Origin: an uncultured Prevotellaceae bacterium
Lineage (GTDB): Bacteria; Bacteroidota; Bacteroidia; Bacteroidales; Bacteroidaceae
Length of the DNA stretch: 64,000 bases
NCBI GenBank assembly: GCA_900316585.1
Contig: ONDM01000001.1
Span: 1 to 64,000, forward strand
Reading direction: 5' to 3'
In this document: in pieces, positions 40,055 to 47,547 of the stretch
Layout of the letters: every line of letters starts with the position of its first letter
Numbering within the stretch: position 1 is the stretch's first letter
Made by a program: the position numbers and the translations under genes
Notes under the pieces: generated by a model
What the model was told of the DNA's origin: nothing
Databases searched by the model: none
The model's input: only the letters and a program-made list of their open reading frames with translations

Positions 40055-41245
40055 ATGATGAACTGTACGATAGATGAGGGTATTCTTACGGTGGTGCTGC
40101 CTGAACGGATGGATTCTACGGTGGCTGTGGCTGTGGGCGAGGAACTCCGGCAGATGGTGGAACTGATTAAGCACGACGGCGTGGTGCTGGATGGCAGGGA
40201 TGTGACTTACATTGCTTCCAGCGGTCTGAGGGTGCTGCTCACGCTGGCCAAGCGGGAGAAGGACTTTCAGGTGATAGGGCTGCGGCCGGAGGTGTACAAC
40301 GTGTTCGAGATGAGCGGGTTCAACAAGCTCATGACGGTGCGGAAGGCCCTGCGCCAGGTGGACCTGGAGGGCTGCGAGGTGATGGGCTACGGCACGTACA
40401 GCATGCTCTACCGCATCAGTCCGGAGGAGGTGGTGAAGGCGTTCTATGCCGATGTGGAACCTCAACTGATAGACCGGGAGCTCTTCCTTTCCAAGGAGGC
40501 TTTCCTGCTGGGTGTGCCTACTTCCATCTGCTACGACAAGGTGGACTGTGGCGACGGGCGTAAGGGTATCGTCTATGAGACGCTGAACAGCCGTCCGGTG
40601 GGTGACCTGGTGGAGGAGAACCCTGCCCGGATTCCGGAGCTGGCTGCCAAGATGGGCAAGGCACTCCGTGAGCTGCATGCGAAGAACGGTGCCAAGGGGG
40701 TGTTCCACAGCATGAAGGAACGCTACCGCAAGGAGCTTCGCACGCTGGACAAGCTCTACACGCGTGAGGAGTACGATATGCTGAAGCAGTTCATCGAGGC
40801 AATCCCTGAGGGAAAGGCACTGCTGCACGGGAATCCGCACACACGAAACGTGATGATTCAGAACGGGGAGGCCGTGTTCATGGACTGCTCCGAGATGGCC
40901 TACGGTCATCCGCTCATGGATCTGGGAAGTGCCATGCTGGCTATCTGGGGAACGGAGCCTGTAGAGAAGCGCGATGTGAACCAGGCACTGATGCACTGTG
41001 GCATGAGCCCGGAAAATGCTGCGGCATTCTGGCATGAGCTGCTGGCCAACTACCTGGGCAGTTGGGATAAGACGCTGATTAGCCTGCAGCACCGGAAGGC
41101 TAAAGCCTATATGCTGCTGCGTATAGCCCTGCTGCCTGCCTTGAAGACGGAATATGTGGAAAAATACTTAGATAAGATTCTCGTTACTGTGCGTGTGCTG
41201 TTCTTCCGCAATGCGGAGGAGCTGTTGGCACTGATTAAAGACTAA
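40055..41245 (+). CDS. STAS domain fused to APH-type kinase
   Basis: A 396-aa protein. Residues 1-95 form a STAS domain (anti-sigma antagonist type; GRDVTYIASSGLRVLL with candidate phospho-Ser 55/56). Residues about 108-390 form an aminoglycoside-phosphotransferase-like kinase: GYGTYSMLYR nucleotide loop, a VVKAF Lys, the Brenner region LLHGNPHTRNVM and VFMDCSEM. The Brenner Asp is Asn260 here (HGN for HGD), so phosphotransfer may be lost or altered. Small-molecule or protein kinase activity is unknown. Last gene of the operon, 18 nt after the RyR gene, followed by a terminator. Confidence 0.78.
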   Translation: MMNCTIDEGILTVVLPERMDSTVAVAVGEELRQMVELIKHDGVVLDGRDVTYIASSGLRVLLTLAKREKDFQVIGLRPEVYNVFEMSGFNKLMTVRKALRQVDLEGCEVMGYGTYSMLYRISPEEVVKAFYADVEPQLIDRELFLSKEAFLLGVPTSICYDKVDCGDGRKGIVYETLNSRPVGDLVEENPARIPELAAKMGKALRELHAKNGAKGVFHSMKERYRKELRTLDKLYTREEYDMLKQFIEAIPEGKALLHGNPHTRNVMIQNGEAVFMDCSEMAYGHPLMDLGSAMLAIWGTEPVEKRDVNQALMHCGMSPENAAAFWHELLANYLGSWDKTLISLQHRKAKAYMLLRIALLPALKTEYVEKYLDKILVTVRVLFFRNAEELLALIKD

Positions 41246-41264
41246 TTAGTTTAGACCAAAAGCG

Positions 41265-41298
41265 AAAGAGCTGGCCTTCTCACGAAGTTCAGCTCTTT
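41265..41298 (+). terminator. Terminator of the four-gene operon
   Basis: AAAGAGCTG and CAGCTCTTT form a 9-bp stem, followed by CTTTGATT. Confidence 0.7.
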
Positions 41299-41569
41299 CT
41301 TTGATTATAGATTAAAGTTATTAAATCGGGAATCTCACCCCGATGGGAAAAAAGAAGAAACCAATCGTTTCTTACCGCAAAGATATAAATTCTTTTCTTA
41401 TTTGGGTAAAGATTTCGCTAAAAACTTTTGCTCTGTAGAATGATTTTTATTTTAGTGCTTATTGTTAAATAATGATAAGAAAATGGATTTTCGTCGATAA
41501 AACCGGCTGTTTCGTCTATTTTTCCCTTATTCTGCGTTAATGCTACTTGCAACGGCTTGAATTTCAATA

Positions 41570-41846
41570 TATATTTGCACTAGTTTCATAATGGTTTAGA
41601 GATTTAGTAGGAATACGTTTCGATAGGTGTTTTTTAAGGTAAAAAAGATTGTCGATTTAATATTCTTTTTTCGTTAAACCTATTTTGGATGATTTAAGTT
41701 ATCTCTCACTTAAGGAATTTACAAGTAGTAGTAAGTGGATTAGTCTTTGAATGATTAGATAGACTTTACTGATTAAGGTTAAGATTACAGGTGAGAGATG
41801 GGAGGAAGAGGAACTGGGAGAGTTCTTTTTTCTCCCTTTTTTTATG
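41570..41846 (+). ncRNA. Candidate structured non-coding RNA, about 260 nt
   Basis: A -7 box TATATTTG (41570-41577) and a -33 TTGC (41547-41550) begin a stretch with no open frame. A long closed domain is formed by ATCTCTCAC (about 41700) with GTGAGAGAT (about 41790), inside which AGTAA/TTACT and AGTCT/AGACT pair in nested order. It ends in GGGAGA with TCTCCC and a run of seven T (to 41846). The long-hairpin shape is reminiscent of 6S-type RNAs, but I cannot assign it. Confidence 0.5.
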
Positions 41847-41853
41847 TTTTTTA

Positions 41854-41869
41854 TCCTCATTTATGAGGA
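41854..41869. repeat. 16-nt palindrome, reverse complement of 35030-35045
   Basis: TCCTCATTTATGAGGA; the exact complement of the copy at the end of the AraC gene. The two copies enclose the four-gene operon and its small RNAs. Confidence 0.55.
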
Positions 41870-41949
41870 GGAAATGTTAAATATTCGGGAAAATTAGTTT
41901 CAAGTGAAATTTTTTTTGAAAATAATTTGGTTTGTCTGCACATTTTTTA

Positions 41950-42355
41950 TATTTTTGTGCATGAAGAAATACGTCTACTGAGGTTATCGGATTTCAAAGA
42001 GGAAAAATCCGAAGTTCTACAAATAATTTCACAGACTAGAGGGTTTGGAGAAAAGGCGTTGACATTTCAGTTTAGACTTCAACATAATAATTTATGCGCA
42101 GTGCATAAAAATTACAAGACAGTTTAAACAAGACCAGAGGTGAAAGTGGATTGAGGTTATAACTCCTGGTTGAGAAATAGATGTTGATAGAAACGATAAA
42201 AACGCAAATGATTGTCTCTTTTATGCAACCTATGGCAAAAAAGAGCATGACAAAAAATTAGAAATGTCAGATTTTCTGACTTACTCTTTAGGTGAATTAT
42301 AATAGGTTAGGGAGGAGCAAGTCGTTCAGGGCGACAGAAGCTCCTCCTTTTTTTT
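41950..42355 (+). ncRNA. Second candidate non-coding RNA, about 390 nt
   Basis: TATTTTTG (41950-41957) followed by GTGC starts a gene-free stretch that ends in a strong two-part hairpin (GGAGGAGC with GCTCCTCC, inner GTCG with CGAC, about 42309-42348) and eight T. Short open frames in it have no proper start. Size fits a regulatory RNA or a housekeeping RNA, but neither tmRNA nor RNase P core sequences are present. Confidence 0.42.
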
Positions 42356-42398
42356 GTGCTTTTTTCTGCTTAATTTTGGTGGTGGTGGATTATTTTAC

Positions 42399-42406
42399 TA
42401 TTTTTG
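42399..42406 (+). promoter_or_regulatory. -7 box of the YccF cluster
   Basis: TATTTTTG followed by TG, 29 nt before the ATG at 42435, with TTTTGG at 42374-42379 in the -33 range. Confidence 0.6.
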
Positions 42407-42434
42407 TGAAAAATAACCGTTTAACCTTAGCATT

Positions 42435-42818
42435 ATGACACGGAAGACTCTTTATACAATCTTTTCTCCCATTTATCTGTATTCTTTCATCGTAGGTGCC
42501 ATACTGGTCTATTTCGCTCCTGATGCGTGGTACACCTATGCGGTGCTGATGGTGGGTGTGGTATCGGCGCTGGTGGCTTACATTGTGGACAACAATAAGA
42601 AGAAGCATGTAAAGCAGTGGCTTATTTTCCTGCTTATCATGGCAGTGGGCCTGGTGCTGATGCATTTCCAGCTGGGACTGGGTATAGCATTCCTCATCCT
42701 GGCGCTGTTCTCGTTCTGGGTATATCTTACGATAAAGTTCCTGGAAAGGCGCAGCAAGTACCTGGATGAATTGAAGAAGAGACAAAAGAACAGATTACAT
42801 AATTTACATCATAAATGA
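42435..42818 (+). CDS. Small polytopic membrane protein, unknown
   Basis: A 127-aa protein with about four membrane segments (10-28, 34-50, 61-77, 80-104) and a basic, His-rich end (KKRQKNRLHNLHHK). No family recognised. Its stop overlaps the YccF gene start by 4 nt, so it is translated together with YccF and a third small membrane protein. Confidence 0.7.
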   Translation: MTRKTLYTIFSPIYLYSFIVGAILVYFAPDAWYTYAVLMVGVVSALVAYIVDNNKKKHVKQWLIFLLIMAVGLVLMHFQLGLGIAFLILALFSFWVYLTIKFLERRSKYLDELKKRQKNRLHNLHHK

Positions 42819-43192
42819 AATTTCTAGGAAACATTCTCTGGTTGATATTTGGTGGTCTGGAATGTGCCTTGGGCTATTTCACAGCTTCTCTGGCACTGAT
42901 GATTACCATAGTGGGTATTCCTTTCGGTGTGGAGACGCTGAAGCTGGGTGGGCTGTGCCTGTGGCCTTTCGGTGCCAAGGTGATTCCTACGAACAAGCCG
43001 CAGGGCTGTATCCGGGTGCCGCTGAACATCATCTGGTTCATCTTCGGCGGGTGGCTGGCATGGATTTCCCATGTATTCTTCGGGATTCTGCTGTGCATCA
43101 CTATCATAGGTATTCCTTGGGGAAAGCAGCATTTCAAGATGGCAGGGCTGGCTCTGCATCCTTTCGGACACAAGGTGCTGGTGGATCTGTAA
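42815..43192 (+). CDS. yccF: YccF family inner-membrane protein
   Basis: A 125-aa protein made of two similar YccF units. Each has NILWLIFGG or NIIWFIFGG, a long membrane helix, and an ITIVGIPFG or ITIIGIPWG end (the second followed by KQHFKMAGLALHPFG). The family is widely spread and its function is not known. Overlaps the upstream gene by 4 nt; the next gene starts 10 nt after the stop. Confidence 0.88.
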   Translation: MKFLGNILWLIFGGLECALGYFTASLALMITIVGIPFGVETLKLGGLCLWPFGAKVIPTNKPQGCIRVPLNIIWFIFGGWLAWISHVFFGILLCITIIGIPWGKQHFKMAGLALHPFGHKVLVDL

Positions 43193-43201
43193 TCCTTGCC
43201 T

Positions 43202-43549
43202 ATGAAAAGACGCTGGTTTCATCGGATAAGTATATGGCTCTGTTACCTGGCTATCCTGGGGCTGGTATTCGACGGGTATATCCGTGAAATCATAGGTCTG
43301 GACGAGATTTCGCTCTGTGTGCTCTATGTGGGGCTGATAATGTATGCCCTGACGCTGCCGTACAACACGCAGTTCCGGCAATCCCTGATGCTGCTCATAG
43401 CAGCTACGGTGAGTTTCCTGGTGCTGGTGGCTTTCTCACCGACGGTGGGGCTGGTGCTTCTCTTCGTGCTCTTTCTGCTGGAGCTCTCCGGATTCTTCCG
43501 GGAACCGAAGGAGAGGCTGCTGAAGCGGAAGCGCAACAAGCGGTTGTGA
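43202..43549 (+). CDS. Small membrane protein, unknown
   Basis: A 115-aa protein with about four membrane segments and an Arg/Lys-rich C-terminal tail (KERLLKRKRNKRL). Start at the ATG 43202; the TTG at 43196 is less likely. Third member of the YccF cluster; perhaps a subunit of the same membrane complex. No known motif. Confidence 0.65.
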   Translation: MKRRWFHRISIWLCYLAILGLVFDGYIREIIGLDEISLCVLYVGLIMYALTLPYNTQFRQSLMLLIAATVSFLVLVAFSPTVGLVLLFVLFLLELSGFFREPKERLLKRKRNKRL

Positions 43550-43574
43550 TACCAATTTCTTTGTTCATGCATAA

Positions 43575-43619
43575 AAAAAGGTCTCCCTAATGTGCCATCG
43601 TGCACGGGGAGACCTTTTT
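43575..43619. terminator. Bidirectional terminator between YccF cluster and TlpA gene
   Basis: A stem of AAAAAGGTCTCCC with GGGAGACCTTTTT and an inner GTGC/GCAC helix, between convergent genes. Confidence 0.85.
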
Positions 43620-43639
43620 CTGTATAATTTAGGTTTAGG

Positions 43640-44704
43640 TTATTTGCCGTAGATTTCAGCCAGTTTCTTCTGCAGGCCCTCACCACGGAGGTCGCATGCC
43701 ACGATGTTTCCTTCTGGATCTAGCAGTACGTTGGATGGGATGGAGTTCACGCCGTAGATTTCATTGGCAGCACATTCCCAGTATTTCAGGTCGCTCATCT
43801 GAGGCCAAGGCATCTTCAGGGTTTCAATACCTTTCTTCCAGGCAGCCTCGGTTCTGTCGAAGGATACGCCTACGATTTCAAAGCCTTCAGATTCATGATA
43901 CTTCTCGTATGCCTTGAGAACGTTTGGCATTTCCTGACGGCAAGGGCCGCACCAGCTAGCCCAGAAGTCGACGAGGGTATAGTGTCCAGGAACGAACTGG
44001 GAGAGCTTCACGTCGTTTCCCTGAGGGTCTTTCATCTCCAGCTCATGGAACTTCTGGCCCGGCTGACGTTTAGCCAGGTTCTTGAGGTGAGCCTTCGGAC
44101 GGAGCATAGCTACGTGCTTATAATAAGCGGTGCTTGGGTCCAGGACAGCCTTCAGTTCCTCGAAGCTGTAGCCGTAGTAATTCGTTGATAGATAGAACGC
44201 TGGGGTTACATCGTTCTTGTGTTGCTTCACATAATTCTGAATCTCGGATTCTGCTTGTTCATCCAGCGCTTCAATCTCTTTTATGAGCTCTTCACGCTTG
44301 GCTTTGTCCTCTGTATTCCGGTAAACGGTGTATACTTCGTTCATTTTCTGTGTTTCCTGAGCCTGCTGTTTCTGGAAAGCAGTGAACTCGTTGTTCAGGG
44401 CAGAACCGCTCACGGTTCCTGCGTTGAAATCAATGGAAACAGGTGTTCCGTCGTTCACTACGGTGTATTGGTTCTGACGGTCTTTCATGAAGGTGATGAA
44501 GGCATTGGTTTCCTTGGTGCCTGTAGCCTCGAACTTGCCGTTGCTTACCTTTACGGAATCCACCTGACGGGAATCATTGTTGGTGATGATGTAAACTGCA
44601 GTTACATCGGCTGGTACAGTACCGGATACTTTGTACTGGGTATTCTGTGCCAGTGCGCTCCCTGCCAGGAAAGACAGGAGGGCGAGGGATAAGATTTTTT
44701 TCAT
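43640..44704 (-). CDS. TlpA-like thiol-disulfide protein with DUF4369 domain
   Basis: A 354-aa periplasmic protein: signal peptide (residues 1-19), an N-terminal DUF4369-like beta region (about 22-115), a helical middle, and a C-terminal TlpA/AhpC-TSA domain (about 215-354) with the active site FWASWCGPCRQEMP and SIPSNVLLDPEGNI with the cis-Pro region. It would reduce disulfides or handle electron transfer in the periplasm. The combination is common in Bacteroidetes. Promoter TATCTTTG on the minus strand at 44734-44741 (30 nt before the start). Confidence 0.88.
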   Translation of the reverse strand: MKKILSLALLSFLAGSALAQNTQYKVSGTVPADVTAVYIITNNDSRQVDSVKVSNGKFEATGTKETNAFITFMKDRQNQYTVVNDGTPVSIDFNAGTVSGSALNNEFTAFQKQQAQETQKMNEVYTVYRNTEDKAKREELIKEIEALDEQAESEIQNYVKQHKNDVTPAFYLSTNYYGYSFEELKAVLDPSTAYYKHVAMLRPKAHLKNLAKRQPGQKFHELEMKDPQGNDVKLSQFVPGHYTLVDFWASWCGPCRQEMPNVLKAYEKYHESEGFEIVGVSFDRTEAAWKKGIETLKMPWPQMSDLKYWECAANEIYGVNSIPSNVLLDPEGNIVACDLRGEGLQKKLAEIYGK

Positions 44705-44798
44705 TTGTTGTTTAGTTTTCGTATTTCACGGTGCAAAGATACTCGTTTTTGCTGGATTCCGTTTTTTTCGTTATGTTTTTTTAGGAGATGATTGATTT

Positions 44799-45596
44799 TC
44801 ACTTAGCTGGCAATCTCTTTACCGGGAAGGTGAAATAGGTGTCTGGGAACGGTTCGTTCTTCAGACGGAAGTGCCACCACTCGGTAGGTTCCGGTTGGAA
44901 TCCGTGGTTCGTCATGGCCTTTCTGAGAATCATGCGGTTGGCAAACTGCTCTGGGGTGATGGTGCGTGAACTTTTCACCTTTTCACCGGTATATTCACCT
45001 GTCTCGGGGTTTCCGCAGAAGTCGGGATGGCTCTCCGGGCCGAACCAGTCGAACGTGCCTCCCATGTCAACTTCCTTCTCCGTGTTCATGTCGAACAGGG
45101 TCAGGTCGATGGTGGAGCCACGGGTATGTCCGCTCTTGTCGGCGATATATACTTGTGGGATGAGCACGTTTTTCTCCAGGTCGGGGTAAAAGTAGGGTTT
45201 CATCTTGGTATCGTTCTCCCTGCCGACCCATTCCACGAAGTGATCCACTGCCATCTGCGGGCGGTAGGCATCGAAGACTTTCAACCGGTAGCCCAGCTTC
45301 ATCACTTCCTGGCTCACGGCTTGCAGACTGTCCGCAGCCTCCCGGGTGATGAGTGCGGTAGGTTCCTCATAGCCACGGATACGCTCACCCACGAAGTTGT
45401 AGGTGCTGAAGTAGCGGATTTCCAGGATGGCATCGGGCACTACATCGGTCAGGTTCACGAAGGCGCTGGTATCCTCGGTGGGGTTCAGGGTTTCCACTGG
45501 CTCTTCTTCGTCAACACGGTGGTTGCAATACGTGATGGCAAACGTGGTGACGAAGATGAGCAAGACGGCCAAAAAGATACTTCTTCTCAGTTTCAT
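44799..45596 (-). CDS. VanX-like D-alanyl-D-alanine dipeptidase (M15D)
   Basis: A 265-aa protein with an N-terminal membrane/signal segment (RRSIFLAVLLIFVTTFAITYC) and a complete M15D active site: zinc ligands in SGHTRGSTIDLTLF and EWWHFRL. It hydrolyses D-Ala-D-Ala dipeptides, freeing D-Ala for re-use, in the periplasm or as a lipoprotein (ITYC could serve as a lipobox). Length is typical of chromosomal DdpX/VanX-type enzymes and there are no VanA/VanH partners, so glycopeptide resistance is unlikely. It follows the lactate permease gene by 12 nt. Confidence 0.9.
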   Translation of the reverse strand: MKLRRSIFLAVLLIFVTTFAITYCNHRVDEEEPVETLNPTEDTSAFVNLTDVVPDAILEIRYFSTYNFVGERIRGYEEPTALITREAADSLQAVSQEVMKLGYRLKVFDAYRPQMAVDHFVEWVGRENDTKMKPYFYPDLEKNVLIPQVYIADKSGHTRGSTIDLTLFDMNTEKEVDMGGTFDWFGPESHPDFCGNPETGEYTGEKVKSSRTITPEQFANRMILRKAMTNHGFQPEPTEWWHFRLKNEPFPDTYFTFPVKRLPAK

Positions 45597-45608
45597 AGGT
45601 ATTTAGGT

Positions 45609-47216
45609 TTAGAATACATTCAGTCCCAGGAAGACCATCAGGCCGTTCATGAGTATCCAGAAGATGGCAAACGGGAGTGTCTTCCGCATGATATCACCAT
45701 CCTGTCCTTCCATGTCGCACGCTGCCGTAGCGATAGCGATGGATTGAGGGGAAAGGAGCTTTCCGCCCTCAGATCCGGCACAGTTGGCAGCAGCCAGCCA
45801 GTTGGTTTCATTTCCACTCACACCGAAGAAGCTGGCATCGTTGACCAGTCCCAGCTGTCCGGCAGCCGCAGCCTGCAGCTTACCGAAGAGGATGTTGGCA
45901 GAAGTAGCAGAGCCGGTAACGAAGGTACCGATGCTACCGATAAGTGGAGCGAAGAACGGGTAGGCTACTCCGGTGAGAGCTACCAGTCCGGTAGCGATAG
46001 CCAGGGTCATACCTGTATTATTCATGAGGGAAGCCAGAGCCACCAAGCAGCAGATGGTGAGCGCAGTCTTCTGCAGGTTGTACGTAGTCTTACCCAGCAG
46101 CTTCATCAGTCGGCTAAAGCTCATACCCTGGATAAGTCCACCGATAACGGCACCCAGGAACACCATCAGACCGGCATTGCTCAGCCATCCGAAGGAGAAG
46201 GCATTGCCGATGACTGGCATGTTGAACTTGGTTACGAGGGTGGATTTCAGCAGGTTGTTGATATCCGGGCAAATCTTGCTGGAGATCAGGATGAAGAAGA
46301 TGATGAAGCCATAGACACTCCATGCCTTGAACGTCTTGGCCAGGGTGAAGCTCTTTTTCTCCACCTTCACACCATCGCTGGAGTTCTTCAGGAAGAGCTT
46401 GTTGTAGATGAGCATAGCTACGATGGAACCAAGGCTTCCGAGGATAGCCGGTGTCTCCGGGCCCAGGAAGATGGCACAGCAGAACTGGATGAGAATGCTG
46501 AAGCATCCCACGAAGAGTGCCAGGGTAATGTTCTTCAGGAGTTTGGTGCGGTCGGTCATCATGAGGATGAGGAACGGAGTGATGAAGAACATCAGGGAGA
46601 GCTGGATGATGATGAAGGTAGAAACCTCGCAGAGCATCTCGTGCGATGCCATGCCACCGGTGAGCTCTCCGGCAACTTCATTGGCCAGGGTGGTGGCAGG
46701 CAGACCTACGGCACCGAATCCCACGGCTACGGTATTGGCCACCAGACAGATTACGGCAGAGAACATAGGCTTGAATCCCAGTCCGATGAGAATGGCTGCT
46801 GGGATGGCTACGGCTGTACCGAATCCAGCCATTCCTTCCAGCACACCACCCAGACCCCAGGTAAGCAGGAGCACCAGCAGTCCCTTGTCGGACGTGAGCT
46901 GGGTGAACTGTGTCTTGATGGTCTCAATCTCTTTCGTCTCACAAAGTATATTGTAGCTGAAGATAGCACAGATGACAATCAGGATGATGGGGAAGCAGGC
47001 TTTCAGGAAACCTTCGATGATAGACCAGAAGGTGATGCCTACAATGGAGGTCTCAGCATACTTCTCCGGGATGATTCCCAAGGCAGGAGCAGCAAAAATG
47101 GCTAACACGACAGTCACCACCAGGGTGATGAGCGCACTCTTCCAGCCCGACATCTTCAGGCCCATCATGAGTACGAAAAGTAATAGAATAGGAATAATGG
47201 AAACTAGTGCTGCCAT
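45609..47216 (-). CDS. lctP: L-lactate permease (LctP family)
   Basis: A 535-aa transporter with about 12-14 membrane helices and the family motif block GGVLEGMAGFGTAVAIPAAIL plus GLPATTLANEV. It takes up lactate or glycolate by proton symport. The conserved loop NILCETKEIETIKTQFTQL lies after the second helix group. It has its own promoter (47255-47262) and heads a two-gene transcript with the dipeptidase gene. A short antiparallel RNA unit lies upstream, on the same strand. Confidence 0.92.
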   Translation of the reverse strand: MAALVSIIPILLLFVLMMGLKMSGWKSALITLVVTVVLAIFAAPALGIIPEKYAETSIVGITFWSIIEGFLKACFPIILIVICAIFSYNILCETKEIETIKTQFTQLTSDKGLLVLLLTWGLGGVLEGMAGFGTAVAIPAAILIGLGFKPMFSAVICLVANTVAVGFGAVGLPATTLANEVAGELTGGMASHEMLCEVSTFIIIQLSLMFFITPFLILMMTDRTKLLKNITLALFVGCFSILIQFCCAIFLGPETPAILGSLGSIVAMLIYNKLFLKNSSDGVKVEKKSFTLAKTFKAWSVYGFIIFFILISSKICPDINNLLKSTLVTKFNMPVIGNAFSFGWLSNAGLMVFLGAVIGGLIQGMSFSRLMKLLGKTTYNLQKTALTICCLVALASLMNNTGMTLAIATGLVALTGVAYPFFAPLIGSIGTFVTGSATSANILFGKLQAAAAGQLGLVNDASFFGVSGNETNWLAAANCAGSEGGKLLSPQSIAIATAACDMEGQDGDIMRKTLPFAIFWILMNGLMVFLGLNVF

Positions 47217-47254
47217 AGCATTATGTTTTAAGTATTAAAAAAGGTTTTATTTCG

Positions 47255-47262
47255 CAAATATA
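47255..47262 (-). promoter_or_regulatory. -7 box of the lactate permease gene
   Basis: TATATTTG followed by CG on the minus strand, about 38 nt before the start at 47216. It lies between the unit-L RNA and the gene, so that RNA is not a leader of the permease mRNA. Confidence 0.65.
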
Positions 47263-47283
47263 ACGATTCTTTTTCATAGGGAC

Positions 47284-47361
47284 AAAAAAAAAGGCTTGTT
47301 TCACAACAAACCTATTTCAAAACCTTAAATCTAATACTATGAAAAACACAGTGCAAAGGTA
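47284..47361 (-). ncRNA. Small-RNA family member (unit L, minus strand)
   Basis: On the minus strand: TACCTTTG (47354-47361) with a TTGC -33 element 18 nt before it, about 55 nt, then a 9-bp hairpin (47305-47313 with 47292-47300, loop GTGA) and eight T (47284-47291). Same design as the plus-strand units. Between permease and SIR2-like genes. Confidence 0.66.
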
Positions 47362-47511
47362 CGGCATTTTTCGACATTTGCAAGCGCTGTGTGCGAAAAC
47401 ATTTCATTTTTCCCTCATTTTTTGATGTAGGTCAATTCAGAGTTGCGTTATGAAATGCATTGAATATCATATTTATCGTGAAAGTTAATTGGTGGTATGC
47501 TCTTTTTTCCC

Positions 47512-47519
47512 TATATTTG
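47512..47519 (+). promoter_or_regulatory. -7 box of SIR2-like gene
   Basis: TATATTTG with TTGG at 47489-47492 (19-nt spacing), 29 nt before the ATG. Confidence 0.65.
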
Positions 47520-47547
47520 CAGAAACCGTATATAATTTCTTCTGACT

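Noticed and set aside
34161-41092. Long open frames on the minus strand (34161-35147, 35071-36591, 36610-37980, 37990-38793, 39524-41092)
   Set aside because: They lie antisense to GC-rich genes with clear domains. Their proteins are full of His, Gln, Leu and Arg as expected of complement-strand shadows.
41265-41298. Hairpins at 41265, 43575, 48695 and similar as small-RNA units
   Set aside because: They follow genes directly and have no promoter of their own, so they are ordinary terminators.
41927-42127. 66-codon open frame in the long gene-free stretch
   Set aside because: Its first half contains a -7 promoter box, there is no good start and no recognisable domain. Treated as part of a candidate RNA.
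41963-42355. tmRNA or RNase P RNA
   Set aside because: Size is right, but the conserved core sequences of both RNAs are absent.
44799-45596. Vancomycin resistance (vanX) cluster
   Set aside because: No vanA, vanH or two-component genes are near, and chromosomal VanX-like enzymes are common in Bacteroidales.
45027-47105. Plus-strand open frame of 692 codons
   Set aside because: Antisense shadow of the lactate permease and dipeptidase genes; no known motif and unusual amino-acid mix.
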